Source of the DNA: Acidobacteriota bacterium
GTDB lineage: Bacteria; Acidobacteriota; Thermoanaerobaculia; Multivoradales; JBCCEF01
Assembly (NCBI GenBank): GCA_039028635.1
Contig: JBCCHV010000031.1
Span: 1 to 64,000, forward strand
DNA: 64,000 bases
Reading direction: 5' to 3'
Made by a program: the position numbers and the translations under genes. Positions 10,036-18,572 of the stretch are shown here, piece by piece; positions within the stretch are counted from its first letter, which is position 1; every line of letters starts with the position of its first letter. The notes under the pieces are model-generated. The model was given only the letters and a program-made list of their open reading frames with translations. It was not told the DNA's origin and did no database searches.

Positions 10036-12483
10036 ATGAGCTTCCGAGCCCCCTTCCTTTCCGCCCTCTGCCTGCTTCTCGGCGGCCTGCTCACGACACA
10101 GCCGGCGACGGCCCAATATCAGCAGCCGCAACAGGACCTGGTCGATCTTCTCGACGCACCTCTCACGCCGCGGCTGCGCATTCATCCCCAGGGCCGGGCG
10201 GTGGCTCTGCTCGATCGCCCGAGCCAGCCCACCATCGCCACCCTCGCCGAGCCGGAGCTGCGCCTCGCCGGCATCCGGGTGAAGACGCGCAGCAACGCGC
10301 GCAGCTGGACCCTCTACTCGCGCGGCATCACGCTGGTCGATCTCGAAGGCCGCAGCCGGCCGGTCACCAGCCTGCCGCCGGATGCCCACCTCGAGAATTT
10401 CCGCTGGTCACCGGATGGCGAGCACTTCGCCTTCACCCACACGACGGCCGACGGCCTGGAGCTGTGGACCGCCTCTCTCGCCGACGCCGAGGCCCGGCGC
10501 CTCACCGGCCCGATCCTCAATCTCGCCATGGCGCGCGGCATCTCGTGGCTGCCGGACAGCTCCGCCCTGGTCACCACCGTGCGGCCGGCGAACCAGCGTG
10601 CGGTGCCGAGCGCGCCGACCGTGCCGAGTGGACCGGTCATTCAGGAAACCACCGGCAAGGCGGCACCGGCCCGCACCTACCAAGACCTCCTCAAGAGCCG
10701 TCACGACGAGGCTCTGTTCGATCACTACTTCACCTCTCAAGTCGCCCGGATCGGTCTCGACGGCAAGGTCGAGCGATTGACCGACCCGGCAATCGTCTGG
10801 CAGGTCGATCCGTCGCCGGACGGCCGCTACCTGCTCCTCGAAACCCTCCACCGGCCCTACTCCTACCTGGTGCCGGCGTTTCGCTTCCCGCGCCGCATCG
10901 CGATCCTCGACGGCTCTGGCGAAGTCGTCCACGAGCTCGCCGACCGGCCGCTGATGGAGGGTGTGCCGACGGCCTTCGGCAGCGTCGTGACGGGCCCCCG
11001 GCAGCCGATGTGGCGAGCCGACGTCGACGCCTCCCTGGCCTGGGCCGAGGCCCTCGATGGCGGCGATGCCGGCGCCGAAGCGAAGCTGCGGGACCGCCTC
11101 TACCTGCTCGCCGCACCGTTCACCGGCGAGCCTCAGAAGCTGGCCGACCTCGAGCTGCGCTTCAGCTCCGTGCAATGGGGCCACGACGACCTCGCCCTGG
11201 TCAGCACTTGGTGGTGGAAATCGCGCCAGACCCGCGCCTGGCGGGTGCATCCGGCCTCGCCGGCCAAGGCTCCGAAGCTGGTTCACGAGGGCTCCTTCGA
11301 GGATCGCTACGGCGATCCCGGAGAGCCGGTGATGCAAGCCAACGCCCGCGGCCGCCAGCAGCTCCTCACCCTGGACGACGGCAAGTCCCTGGTGATGATC
11401 GGGGACGGCGCGTCGGAAGAGGGTGATCGTCCGTTCCTCGATCTCTGGAACCTCGACAGCGACGAGAAACAACGACTGTTCCGCTCCCAGGCACCGCACT
11501 ACGAGCGCCCCCTCGACATCCTCAGCGCCGATGGCCAGCGCTTCCTGACCCTGCGCGAGTCGGTCGAAGAGCCGCCCAACCTGTACGTGCGCGATCTGAC
11601 CAGCGATTCGCTGCAGCAGATCACCGACATGCCCCACCCCACCCCGCAGCTCCTCGGCGTGTCGAAGGAGCTGATTCGCTACCGGCGGGCGGACGGCGTC
11701 CAGCTCACCGGCACCCTCTACCTGCCGAAGGGCTACGAGGCCGAGCGCGATGGCCCCCTCCCCACCATGCTGTGGGCCTATCCCCAGGAGTTCAAGAGCG
11801 CCGACGCCGCCGGCCAGGTGACCGATTCGCCCCATCGCTTCACCCGCATCGGTTGGTGGTCGCCGATGCTCTGGCTTACCCAGGGCTACGCCGTCCTCGA
11901 CGACCCCACTCTGCCGATCATTGGCGAAGGCGACGACGAGCCCAACGACACCTACGTCGAGCAGCTGGTCAACGGCGCCGCCGCGGCGATCGACGAGCTG
12001 GTGCGACGCGGCGTCGGCGATCGCGACCGGATGGTCATCGGCGGCCACTCCTACGGCGCCTTCATGACCGCCAATCTGCTCGCCCACTCCGACCTCTTCG
12101 CCGCCGGCATCGCCCGCAGCGGCGCCTACAACCGCACCCTGACGCCCTTCGGCTTCCAGGCCGAGGAGCGCTCCGTGTGGCAGGCGCCGGAGATCTACTT
12201 CGCCATGTCGCCCTTCATGCACGCCGACAAGGTCAACGAGCCGATCCTGCTGATCCACGGTCAGGTGGACAACAACTCCGGCACCTACCCGATGCAGAGC
12301 GAGCGCTTCTACAACGCCCTCAAGGGCCTCGGCGCGACCGCCCGGCTGGTGATGCTGCCGCACGAGAGCCACGGCTACCGCGCCCGCGAGTCGATTCTCC
12401 ACATGCTGTGGGAAACGGAGCGCTGGCTCGACACCTACGTCAAGAACAAGCCCCAAGACGAGGCCCAGGCCGCCGCCAGATGA
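10036..12483 (+). CDS. Exported S9 family serine peptidase (prolyl oligopeptidase superfamily)
   Basis: The 815-residue protein has a Sec signal peptide (MSFRAPFLSALCLLLGGLLT, cleavage after ATA near residue 27). A long beta-propeller region follows with WSPDGEHFAF-type blades, then a C-terminal alpha/beta hydrolase catalytic domain. The nucleophile is Ser in GGHSYGAFMTA, the Asp lies in HGQVDNNSG and the His in LPHESHGYR. The architecture resembles the S9 glutamyl-endopeptidase/dipeptidyl-peptidase group that cleaves short peptides in the periplasm. Start: AGGAGA at 10021-10026 precedes the ATG at 10036. The next gene begins inside its stop codon (ATGA overlap), so the two are co-translated. 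Confidence 0.92.
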   Translation: MSFRAPFLSALCLLLGGLLTTQPATAQYQQPQQDLVDLLDAPLTPRLRIHPQGRAVALLDRPSQPTIATLAEPELRLAGIRVKTRSNARSWTLYSRGITLVDLEGRSRPVTSLPPDAHLENFRWSPDGEHFAFTHTTADGLELWTASLADAEARRLTGPILNLAMARGISWLPDSSALVTTVRPANQRAVPSAPTVPSGPVIQETTGKAAPARTYQDLLKSRHDEALFDHYFTSQVARIGLDGKVERLTDPAIVWQVDPSPDGRYLLLETLHRPYSYLVPAFRFPRRIAILDGSGEVVHELADRPLMEGVPTAFGSVVTGPRQPMWRADVDASLAWAEALDGGDAGAEAKLRDRLYLLAAPFTGEPQKLADLELRFSSVQWGHDDLALVSTWWWKSRQTRAWRVHPASPAKAPKLVHEGSFEDRYGDPGEPVMQANARGRQQLLTLDDGKSLVMIGDGASEEGDRPFLDLWNLDSDEKQRLFRSQAPHYERPLDILSADGQRFLTLRESVEEPPNLYVRDLTSDSLQQITDMPHPTPQLLGVSKELIRYRRADGVQLTGTLYLPKGYEAERDGPLPTMLWAYPQEFKSADAAGQVTDSPHRFTRIGWWSPMLWLTQGYAVLDDPTLPIIGEGDDEPNDTYVEQLVNGAAAAIDELVRRGVGDRDRMVIGGHSYGAFMTANLLAHSDLFAAGIARSGAYNRTLTPFGFQAEERSVWQAPEIYFAMSPFMHADKVNEPILLIHGQVDNNSGTYPMQSERFYNALKGLGATARLVMLPHESHGYRARESILHMLWETERWLDTYVKNKPQDEAQAAAR

Positions 12484-12953
12484 CGATGCGCCCGAAGCAC
12501 CCGCGGCGGCGCCTCGGCCGCAAGCGATATCTCTTCCTGATGATCCTGTTCGCCAGCATCTGGGTGATTCGGGATTCCGGCTGGCTTTCCCGCGGCGGCT
12601 CCAGCACCGCCGGCCCGGAAAGCGGTGCCGGAGCCATCGCCGAGGCCTACCAGGGGGAACGTTCGGGCCTGTGGGTCGAAGCCGGCGGTGAGGTCGTGCG
12701 CCGGCTACCGGACGACCTCCAGGGCTCCCGCCACCAGCGCATGATCGTCCAGGTGACCCCCGAGCAAACCATCCTGCTGAGCCACAACATCGACCTCGCC
12801 GACCGCCTCGACATCGCCGTCGGCGACTCCATTCGCTTCCGCGGCAGATACGAGTGGAACGACCGCGGCGGGGTCGTCCACTGGACCCACCACGACCCCG
12901 ACGGTCGCCACCAGGGCGGCTGGGTCGAGATCGACGGTCAGCGCGTTCGCTAG
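12480..12953 (+). CDS. DUF3465 family protein
   Basis: The 157-residue protein has a basic N-terminus and one membrane-spanning or uncleaved signal segment (KRYLFLMILFASIWVI, about 16-31). The C-terminal half carries the DUF3465 signature: LLSHNIDLADRLDIAVGDS, FRGRYEWNDRGGVVHWTHHD and GGWVEIDGQ. The family function is unknown; the fold is probably a small OB-like beta barrel. It starts at ATG 12480, overlapping the peptidase stop by 4 bp. Its stop codon TAG (12951-12953) is the first triplet of the 249-bp inverted-repeat element. The C-terminus therefore borders or was reset by that insertion. Confidence 0.85.
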   Translation: MTMRPKHPRRRLGRKRYLFLMILFASIWVIRDSGWLSRGGSSTAGPESGAGAIAEAYQGERSGLWVEAGGEVVRRLPDDLQGSRHQRMIVQVTPEQTILLSHNIDLADRLDIAVGDSIRFRGRYEWNDRGGVVHWTHHDPDGRHQGGWVEIDGQRVR

Positions 12954-12990
12954 CAGGCTGCTGAAAAAGCCGCGTGGCGGCTTATTCAGC

Positions 12991-13032
12991 GCCTGCTGTT
13001 TGTTTCAGGGGCGCCCGGCCAGGGGGGCTAAA
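12991..13032 (+). repeat. Dispersed repeat, copy 2 (matches 140-181)
   Basis: Forty of 42 bases match positions 140-181 (differences at two positions in the T-rich part). It lies inside the 249-bp element, overlapping the start of the acdS-flanking repeat. Confidence 0.85.
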
Positions 13033-13090
13033 CGCGCCCCCCTCAGGCCTTCGCGGCCCGGCTTCGCACATGTCGTGCGCCTTCACCCCC
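13022..13090 (-). repeat. acdS-flanking repeat, reverse-oriented copy
   Basis: Read on the minus strand, this segment follows the same order of blocks as 14261-14341 and 14450-14530: GGGGGTGA, a gap, GCACGACATGTGCG, GCCGGGCCGCG, AGGCCTGAGGGGGGC. It is shorter and more diverged than the other two copies. It lies on the opposite side of acdS and in the opposite orientation, so acdS is bracketed by inverted copies. Confidence 0.65.
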
Positions 13091-13196
13091 GTCCAGGGCG
13101 GTCCGTCCTCGGCGCCGAAGGCGCCGCCTCGCCCGCTGGGCTCGGGAACTCTTGAGTACCAAAGATGCGCCGAGTCAAGACTTTTTCAGCAGCCTG

Positions 13197-14207
13197 CTAA
13201 ACGACGCCGGCGTAGGCGGAGAGGGCCGGCTGGCCGCCGAGGTGGGCGTAGAGCACCCGCGAGCCGGGGGCGATCTCGCCACGTCGCACGAGATCCATCA
13301 GGCCGGCCATCGACTTGCCCTCGTAGACCGGATCGGTGAGCATGCCCTCGAGGCGAGCGCAGGTGTGGATGGCGGCGATGGTCGTTTCATCGGGCACCCC
13401 GTAGACACCACCGCTGTAGCCGTCGACGACCTCGATCTCGTCGGCACGCAGGGCGCGGCCGAGGCCGATCAGGTCGGCCGTCGAGCGGGCGATGCGCTCG
13501 ACCTGGGAACGGGTCTGGTCGAGGGTTGCGGAAGCATCGATCCCGATCACCCGCCGGTCCGGCCGATCTTCAAGGGCAAAGCCGGCGATCATTCCGGCAT
13601 GGGTCGATCCGGTGACGGTGCAGACCACGACGGTGTCGAAGAAGAGACCGAGCTCGGCCTCCTGCTGCGCCACCTCCCGCGCCCAGCGGGCGAAGCCGAG
13701 ACCTCCCAGCCGATGGTCCGAAGCCCCCGCTGGAATCGCATAGGGCTTTCCTCCCTCGGCCTGCACCGACTCCAGCGCCGCCTGCCAGCTATCGCGGATC
13801 CCGATGTCGAAGCCGGCGCTGTCGAAACGACTATCGCCGCCCAGAATGCGGGTGAGCTGAAGATTGCCGACCTTGTCGTACACCACGTCCGGCCAGTCGA
13901 CCCAGGCCTCCTGCACCAGCACCGCCTTCAGGCCCAGATGAGCCGCCACGCCGGCCACCTGGCGGGTGTGATTCGACTGCACTCCGCCGATCGAAACCAG
14001 CGTGTCGGCGCCCTGCGCCAACGCCTCCGCCACCAGGTACTCGAGCTTGCGCACCTTGTTGCCGCCAAAGGCGATACCCGAGTTGCAATCCTCCCGCTTC
14101 GCCCAGACCTCCACCTCGCCGCCGAGATGGGCGCTGAGGCGCGGTAGGGGGTGGATCGGCGAGGGCCCGAAGGTCAGCGGATGGCGGGGGTAGTCATCGA
14201 GGCTCAT
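13197..14207 (-). CDS. acdS: 1-aminocyclopropane-1-carboxylate (ACC) deaminase
   Basis: PLP enzyme that opens ACC, the plant ethylene precursor, to ammonia and 2-oxobutyrate. The 336-residue protein has the PLP lysine at residue 51 ([11 protein letters not shown]), the [20 protein letters not shown] block and the TGSTHAGM phosphate loop. DPVYEGKSM (Tyr295, Glu296) and YAHLGG (Leu323) correspond to Pseudomonas Tyr294, Glu295 and Leu322. Glu and Leu at these places separate true ACC deaminases from D-cysteine desulfhydrases. Start: ATG at 14207 (MSLDDYPR). The C-terminus is about three residues shorter than the Pseudomonas enzyme, and its stop codon is the end of the inverted-repeat element at 13199. 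The gene is flanked by related repeats on both sides, a hint of mobility. Confidence 0.93.
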   Translation of the reverse strand: MSLDDYPRHPLTFGPSPIHPLPRLSAHLGGEVEVWAKREDCNSGIAFGGNKVRKLEYLVAEALAQGADTLVSIGGVQSNHTRQVAGVAAHLGLKAVLVQEAWVDWPDVVYDKVGNLQLTRILGGDSRFDSAGFDIGIRDSWQAALESVQAEGGKPYAIPAGASDHRLGGLGFARWAREVAQQEAELGLFFDTVVVCTVTGSTHAGMIAGFALEDRPDRRVIGIDASATLDQTRSQVERIARSTADLIGLGRALRADEIEVVDGYSGGVYGVPDETTIAAIHTCARLEGMLTDPVYEGKSMAGLMDLVRRGEIAPGSRVLYAHLGGQPALSAYAGVV

Positions 14208-14260
14208 GGCAACAACCTCACAGGAGAGCGGAATCGCGGAGGCGCCTGACAGCAGAGTCC

Positions 14261-14341
14261 GGGGGTGAGGCCTCGTCGGCCGCACCGCACGACATGTGCG
14301 TGCGGTCCGGGCCGCGTAGGCGAGGGGGGCTTGAAAAGCCC
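14261..14341 (+). repeat. acdS-flanking repeat, copy A
   Basis: This 81-bp unit matches 14450-14530 at 76 of 81 positions, 189 bp apart. It contains the imperfect palindrome CCGCACGACATGTGCGTGCG and ends in GGGGGGCTTGAAAAGCCC, a small hairpin. It lies upstream of acdS, downstream of the TonB receptor gene. Confidence 0.85.
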
Positions 14342-14449
14342 TACATGCCAGGTGATTCCTAATTTGAAGCAAAGAATCGGACCGAGACCGACCGAGCCCT
14401 GCGAAGGCAGGGCTCGCGAGCCAAAGGCTCGTCTCGGGGCCGCCCTGGA

Positions 14450-14533
14450 GGGGGTGAGGCCTGGCCGGCCGCGCCGCACGACATGCGCGTGCGGTCCAGG
14501 CCGCGTAGGCGAGGGGGGCTTGAAAAGCCCCCC
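14450..14533 (+). repeat. acdS-flanking repeat, copy B, ending in a 9-bp hairpin
   Basis: Second copy of the 81-bp unit (76 of 81 identical to 14261-14341). Its end forms a perfect 9-bp stem, GGGGGGCTT with AAGCCCCCC around GAA (14513-14533). The stem lies 29 bp past the stop codon of the minus-strand TonB receptor gene and could serve as its terminator, though no T-run follows. The rest of the 14208-14561 gap holds small GC-rich hairpins (14396-14432) and no gene. Confidence 0.85.
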
Positions 14534-14561
14534 TGCAACAACGACTCGCGGAGCGAGCTGG

Positions 14562-17156
14562 TTAGAAGCCCGTCTTCCAGCTGTACTTCAGCCGCGCGTA
14601 CCAGAACGCACCGTTGAAGCCGAAGGGCGAGAACTGGCTGTAGCGGTTGCCGACACCGGCGGCCGCGTTGGGGTTCTCCTCCGGCGTGGTGTCGAGGACA
14701 TTCTGGCCCCCGAGGATGAAGGTGACGTTGTCGTTGAAGGTGTAGGCGGCTTCGAGGTCGAGGAGGTACTCGCCACCGTAGACCAGGCCGTCCTCCGAAT
14801 CGAACCAGTCGTCGTAGTAGCTCACCCGGCCCAGGAAACGCAGGCCGTTGTTCAGCTCGTGGGTCGCCGACAGCACCCAGCGATTCTCCGGCAGGGCCTC
14901 CTGCAGCTCGCGAATGCGAGTCTGGTCGAGAGTGGCCGGGTTGAACGCCACCACGTCGGTCTCGGTGATGTTGAACAGAAAGCTGAACACGGTGTCGCCG
15001 TTGAGCGCCGGCGGCGCATAGGTGGCGACGACGTCGAGGCCCTGGGTCTCGGTGTCGAAGTCGTTGGTGAAGAAGCGGAAGTTCTGCAGGTTGGCGGCGC
15101 TGGTGATGCCCTCGGCGATCAGCGCGTCGACCTCCGCCTGGGTCAGGGTGAAGAGCTGGGTGACCGACAGGCGGTCTTCGAGATCGATGCGGAAGAGGTC
15201 CGCAGTGAGCGTGAAGGGACCGTTTTCGTAGACGCCACCGAAGGCGAAGTTGGTCGACTCCTCGGCCACCAGCGGCTCACCGCCGCGCAACTGGGCGACG
15301 CGGGACGACGACGGGATGGTGCCGTTGTTGACCAGCTCCATCGCCTGCAGATCGAACTCGGTCGACACGTTGAAGGCATTCGACTGACCCGGCGTCGGCG
15401 CCCGGAAGCCAGTGCTGACGCTGCCGCGGACCTGGAAGTTGTCGTTGAAGCGGTAGCGGCCGGCGATCTTGCCGTTGGTGGTGGTGCCGAAGTCTTCGAA
15501 GTCCTCGAAGCGCACCGCCAGGCCGAAGGTCCAGCGATCGTCGGCGGCATTGCGCTCGAGATCGCCGTAGACGGCGTAGTTGCTGCGGCTCCAGGTACCG
15601 GCGGCGAGGTCACCAAAGCCCGGGAAACCGTTCGAGGCGGCGCTGAAGCCCTGCTCGGCCAGCGGTCCGATCTGGAAGGACTCGAGCTGACCGATGCCGA
15701 TCTCGAACTCCTCGTCGCGCCACTCGACACCGCCCGCCAGGTTGGTCTGGTCGTTGAGGGCGTAGGACACGTCGATGTTGAAGTTGAACTCCTCCTGGGC
15801 GTAGAGACCCGGATCGAAGGAGGTCGGCGTGTCCGGTCCGAGGGAAGCGTTGACGGTGTTGTTGATGAAGAAGTCGACCTCGTTCGAGCCGTTGCTCAGG
15901 CTGACGTCCCAGGACAGACCGAAGTCGGTCTGACCGCGCAGGCCGAGAAGAATCGAGTTGTCCTCCAGGTCACCGCCGAAATTGGGGGTGAAGCCACCCG
16001 GGAAGATCTCCTGGAAGGAGAAGCAGTTGGGATCGTTGATCACCTGCTGCAGGGCCACCGGATCCGGAATGTTGTTGTTGATCCGCACGATCGGGCAGCC
16101 CGCGGAGCCGTCGAGCACGCCGTCCTGAGCATCGACCAAGTCGCCGACCAGCAGGGTGTCGCCACCGTCGCCGCTGAACACGGCGCTACGGGTGTTGGGG
16201 TTACGGAAGTAGAAGCCGCCGGTGACGGTCTTCGAGACGTAGTTGGCATGGCCGTAGAACTGCATGCCGTTGTTCATGAAGTGGCCGAAGTTGGCCCACA
16301 GCTTGAGGTCGTCCTCGGTTTCCGGCGAGCCCCAGATCTGGGCCGGATTGCGAACGTTGGAGTTGCCGGCGGCGATCAGGCCGGCGGCATCGTCGCGCTG
16401 CACGCTGCGGCTGGTGGGATCGGCGAAGCCATACTCACCACTGAGGTTGAAGAAGCCGATCTCGCCAAGGGGCAAGCCGACGTTGCCGGCGATCGACGAG
16501 GTGTCGCCGTCACCCTCGGTGTAGCCACCGGTGCGCACCTCGAGACTGCCCCCGGAGCGGTCGTCCTTGAGCATGAAGTTCATCACGCCGGCAATGGCGT
16601 CGGAGCCGTACTGCGCCGAAGCACCGTCGCGCAGCACCTCGACCTGGCGCAGGGCGATCGCCGGAATGGCGGAGATGTCCGGCCCCTGGGCGCCGTCGGC
16701 GACGCCGTTGCCGAGCCAGTAGATGACCGCCGCACGATGGCGGCGCTTGCCGTTGACCAGGACCAAGGTGTGGTCCGGAGCGAGGTTGCGAAGATTGGCC
16801 GGCCGCACCACCGTCGCCGCGTCGGAAATCGGCTGGGTATTGACGTTGTAAGACGGTGCCAGGGTACGGAGCAGGGTGCTGACGTCGGACTCGCCCTGGT
16901 TGGCGAAGTCGTCGGCCGAGATGACGTCGATCGGCACGATCGATTCGGTGGCCGTACGCCCACCGGCTCGGCTACCGGTGACGACGATCTCTTCGCCATA
17001 GACTTCCGGCTGGGCCTCTTCCTCCTGTCCTTCGGCCTCCTCGGCCTGCGCGTCCGCCGGCTCGTCCTGGGCCATCACCTGTACCGACCAGCCCATGGCG
17101 AGCACGCTCACCAAAGCCAGAATCCACCAAAATCGTCTCGCTCGAACTCCTGTCAT
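14562..17156 (-). CDS. TonB-dependent outer-membrane receptor
   Basis: The 864-residue protein has a signal peptide (MTGVRARRFWWILALVSVLA, cleavage near VMA, residue 29). A Glu/Gln-rich stretch follows, then a TonB-box-like EEIVVTGSR and the plug domain (VLVNGKRRHR, VEVLRDGASAQYGSDAIAGV). A 22-strand-type barrel ends in YARLKYSWKTGF, with terminal Phe as in BAM substrates. It imports a scarce ligand (siderophore, cobalamin, glycan or peptide) across the outer membrane using TonB-ExbB-ExbD energy; the substrate is not evident. An ExbD gene lies at 27 kb, but no TonB gene is visible. Start: ATG at 17156, with GGAGG nine bases upstream. A long antisense frame over it is a codon-bias shadow. Confidence 0.93.
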   Translation of the reverse strand: MTGVRARRFWWILALVSVLAMGWSVQVMAQDEPADAQAEEAEGQEEEAQPEVYGEEIVVTGSRAGGRTATESIVPIDVISADDFANQGESDVSTLLRTLAPSYNVNTQPISDAATVVRPANLRNLAPDHTLVLVNGKRRHRAAVIYWLGNGVADGAQGPDISAIPAIALRQVEVLRDGASAQYGSDAIAGVMNFMLKDDRSGGSLEVRTGGYTEGDGDTSSIAGNVGLPLGEIGFFNLSGEYGFADPTSRSVQRDDAAGLIAAGNSNVRNPAQIWGSPETEDDLKLWANFGHFMNNGMQFYGHANYVSKTVTGGFYFRNPNTRSAVFSGDGGDTLLVGDLVDAQDGVLDGSAGCPIVRINNNIPDPVALQQVINDPNCFSFQEIFPGGFTPNFGGDLEDNSILLGLRGQTDFGLSWDVSLSNGSNEVDFFINNTVNASLGPDTPTSFDPGLYAQEEFNFNIDVSYALNDQTNLAGGVEWRDEEFEIGIGQLESFQIGPLAEQGFSAASNGFPGFGDLAAGTWSRSNYAVYGDLERNAADDRWTFGLAVRFEDFEDFGTTTNGKIAGRYRFNDNFQVRGSVSTGFRAPTPGQSNAFNVSTEFDLQAMELVNNGTIPSSSRVAQLRGGEPLVAEESTNFAFGGVYENGPFTLTADLFRIDLEDRLSVTQLFTLTQAEVDALIAEGITSAANLQNFRFFTNDFDTETQGLDVVATYAPPALNGDTVFSFLFNITETDVVAFNPATLDQTRIRELQEALPENRWVLSATHELNNGLRFLGRVSYYDDWFDSEDGLVYGGEYLLDLEAAYTFNDNVTFILGGQNVLDTTPEENPNAAAGVGNRYSQFSPFGFNGAFWYARLKYSWKTGF

Positions 17157-17321
17157 TGTCCCGATCCTCCATCGTTAGTGCGTGATCGCTTAAATTCATC
17201 ATAGAAGATTTCGAACCCACAAATCTCGTGGGCTCGCCCCAAGAAAACTCGCCGTCATAACAATTAAGGCAAAATCGTACCACCAAAAAACCACTTCCTC
17301 CGCAGAGGTCTGCAGAATCTC

Positions 17322-17333
17322 ACTTACGTAAGT
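17322..17333. promoter_or_regulatory. Perfect 12-bp palindrome in the TonB receptor / phosphoesterase divergent region
   Basis: ACTTACGTAAGT (17322-17333) is a perfect palindrome, immediately followed by a second TACGTA. It lies 68 bp upstream of the phosphoesterase start and 166 bp upstream of the receptor start. The surrounding 244-bp gap is noticeably AT-richer than its neighbours. It is a candidate operator; no regulator is assigned. Confidence 0.4.
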
Positions 17334-17400
17334 ACGTACAGAAATCGCGCCCGCGGCGAACGGATTCCACGCCGCACCGCGCCCTGATCGGGAGAGGGAC

Positions 17401-18129
17401 ATGACCTACTGGGCCATGCTGGCGGACATTCACGGCAACCGACGGGCCCTCGAGGCCGTGATCGCCGATGCCTCGAAACATCGCATCGAACGCTGGATCA
17501 ACCTCGGAGACTGCTTCTTCGGACCGCTGGACCCGGCCGGCACCGCCGAGCTCCTCCGGCCCCTCGAGGCGGTGACCGTCCTCGGTAACCAAGACCGCGA
17601 TCTGCTCGCCGACAACCTCGATCCCAGAGCCCGGGCCGTCGTCGCCGCCCTGCAGCCGAAGGATCTCGCCTGGCTGGCGAAGCTCCCGGCCACCACTACC
17701 GTCGAGGACTGGTTCCTCTGTCACGGCACGCCACGCAGCGATCTCGAACCGCTCCTCGAGATGGTGACCGCCGCCGGTAGCGGCGACCGCCCCGATGAAC
17801 AGGTAGAGGCTCTCCTCGACGCCGTCGCGGCGCCCTACGTCGCCTGCGGCCACACCCACGTCCACAGTCACCGCCACCTCCCGTCCCGGCGCCAGGTGCT
17901 CAACCCGGGCAGCGTCGGCCTTCCCGCCTACACCGATGATTCTCCTCATCCCCACGCCATGGAGTCCGGCACCCCCCATGCCCGCTATGCGCTGCTCGAG
18001 CGGCGGCCCGGAGGCGGCTGGCGGATCGAGCCGAGAAAGGTGACCTACGACTGGGAAGGGGCGGCGCGCCAGGCCGAGCGCGGCGGTCGCCCGGACTGGG
18101 CACGCTGGCTGCGCACCGGCCTAGGCTAG
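17401..18129 (+). CDS. Calcineurin-like metallophosphoesterase (YfcE/MJ0936-like)
   Basis: The 242-residue protein shows all metal-binding blocks of the family in order: D-x-H in LADIHGN, GD in NLGDCFFG, GNQD, the CHG motif, and CGHTHVHSHR, then NPGSVGLP. It would hydrolyse phosphodiester or phosphomonoester bonds with a di-metal centre in the cytosol; the substrate is unknown. There is no signal peptide. Start: ATG at 17401 preceded by GGGAGAGGG. It is divergent from the TonB receptor gene and is followed by a small secreted protein gene 123 bp later. Confidence 0.88.
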   Translation: MTYWAMLADIHGNRRALEAVIADASKHRIERWINLGDCFFGPLDPAGTAELLRPLEAVTVLGNQDRDLLADNLDPRARAVVAALQPKDLAWLAKLPATTTVEDWFLCHGTPRSDLEPLLEMVTAAGSGDRPDEQVEALLDAVAAPYVACGHTHVHSHRHLPSRRQVLNPGSVGLPAYTDDSPHPHAMESGTPHARYALLERRPGGGWRIEPRKVTYDWEGAARQAERGGRPDWARWLRTGLG

Positions 18130-18252
18130 CCCGCGCTCTGAAGCCAGGCGCTTCGGTGAGGGAGTTGGCAAGCGGTTTTCCGCATCTTCCTGAAGACGGA
18201 CATCCGAGACATGCCCGTCGCTTCGAAAATTCAACCCAAGGAAGCTCTTGCG

Positions 18253-18528
18253 ATGAAAAAACTGCTCTTTCTAGCTCTCGTTCTGCTGGTCCTCGCCCCG
18301 TTCGCCATCGCCCGTGATTCGGTGGTCACCGTCGAAGGCGACTGCACCACCGTCACCTACTACGACATCGACGGCAGCTATGACGGTTGCGACGCCTGGG
18401 ATGGCGACAACTACCACGATGGTGAGCTCAGCGAGCGCGAGTGCCTCAACTACTGCTACCCGGCGATGGTGGTGCCCGTCGAGCCACTCAGCCCGCAGGT
18501 GCCCGATACTCGCACCGCCTCCAACTGA
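18253..18528 (+). CDS. Small secreted acidic Cys-containing protein
   Basis: The 91-residue protein starts with a strong Sec signal (MKKLLFLALVLLVLAPFAIA). The mature 70 residues are rich in Asp, Tyr and Cys (GDCTTVTYYDIDG, GCDAWDGDNYHDG, ECLNYCYP), giving four cysteines for two possible disulfides. The DIDG and DGDN stretches look like possible cation-binding loops, but no EF-hand is complete. I do not recognise the family. Start: AAGGAAG lies about ten bases before the ATG at 18253; the upstream in-frame ATG at 18211 would put 14 polar residues before the signal. Confidence 0.65.
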   Translation: MKKLLFLALVLLVLAPFAIARDSVVTVEGDCTTVTYYDIDGSYDGCDAWDGDNYHDGELSERECLNYCYPAMVVPVEPLSPQVPDTRTASN

Positions 18529-18536
18529 CTCTCACC

Positions 18537-18558
18537 GGCCCCGGGCTCTCCCGGGGCC
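18537..18558. terminator. Hairpin between convergent small secreted gene and TPR gene
   Basis: A perfect 9-bp stem, GGCCCCGGG with CCCGGGGCC around a CTCT loop, fills the 44-bp gap between two genes that end facing each other. It probably terminates both, although no T-run flanks it. Confidence 0.6.
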
Positions 18559-18572
18559 ATCTTCGCAACGAA

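Larger units (their letters stand above)
12951..13199. mobile_element. MITE-like element with perfect 19-bp terminal inverted repeats
   Basis: The left end TAGCAGGCTGCTGAAAAAG (12951-12969) is the exact reverse complement of the right end (13181-13199). The 249-bp interior has no transposase or credible reading frame, so a transposase would have to act in trans. Just inside the left end is a second hairpin (12960-12972 with 12978-12990, 12 of 13 pairs). The interior also holds the repeats at 12991-13032 and 13022-13090 shared with other loci here. The outermost triplets provide the TAG stop codons of both converging genes. CTGAAAAAG-type ends occur in several insertion-sequence families, which is recall, not a search result. 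Confidence 0.8.

Noticed and set aside
14265-17204. A 979-codon open frame on the plus strand over the TonB receptor gene
   Set aside because: It is antisense to a clear receptor gene, lacks any recognisable domain and has the Val/Ala/Gly/Asp-rich composition expected from reading the complement of high-GC codons.
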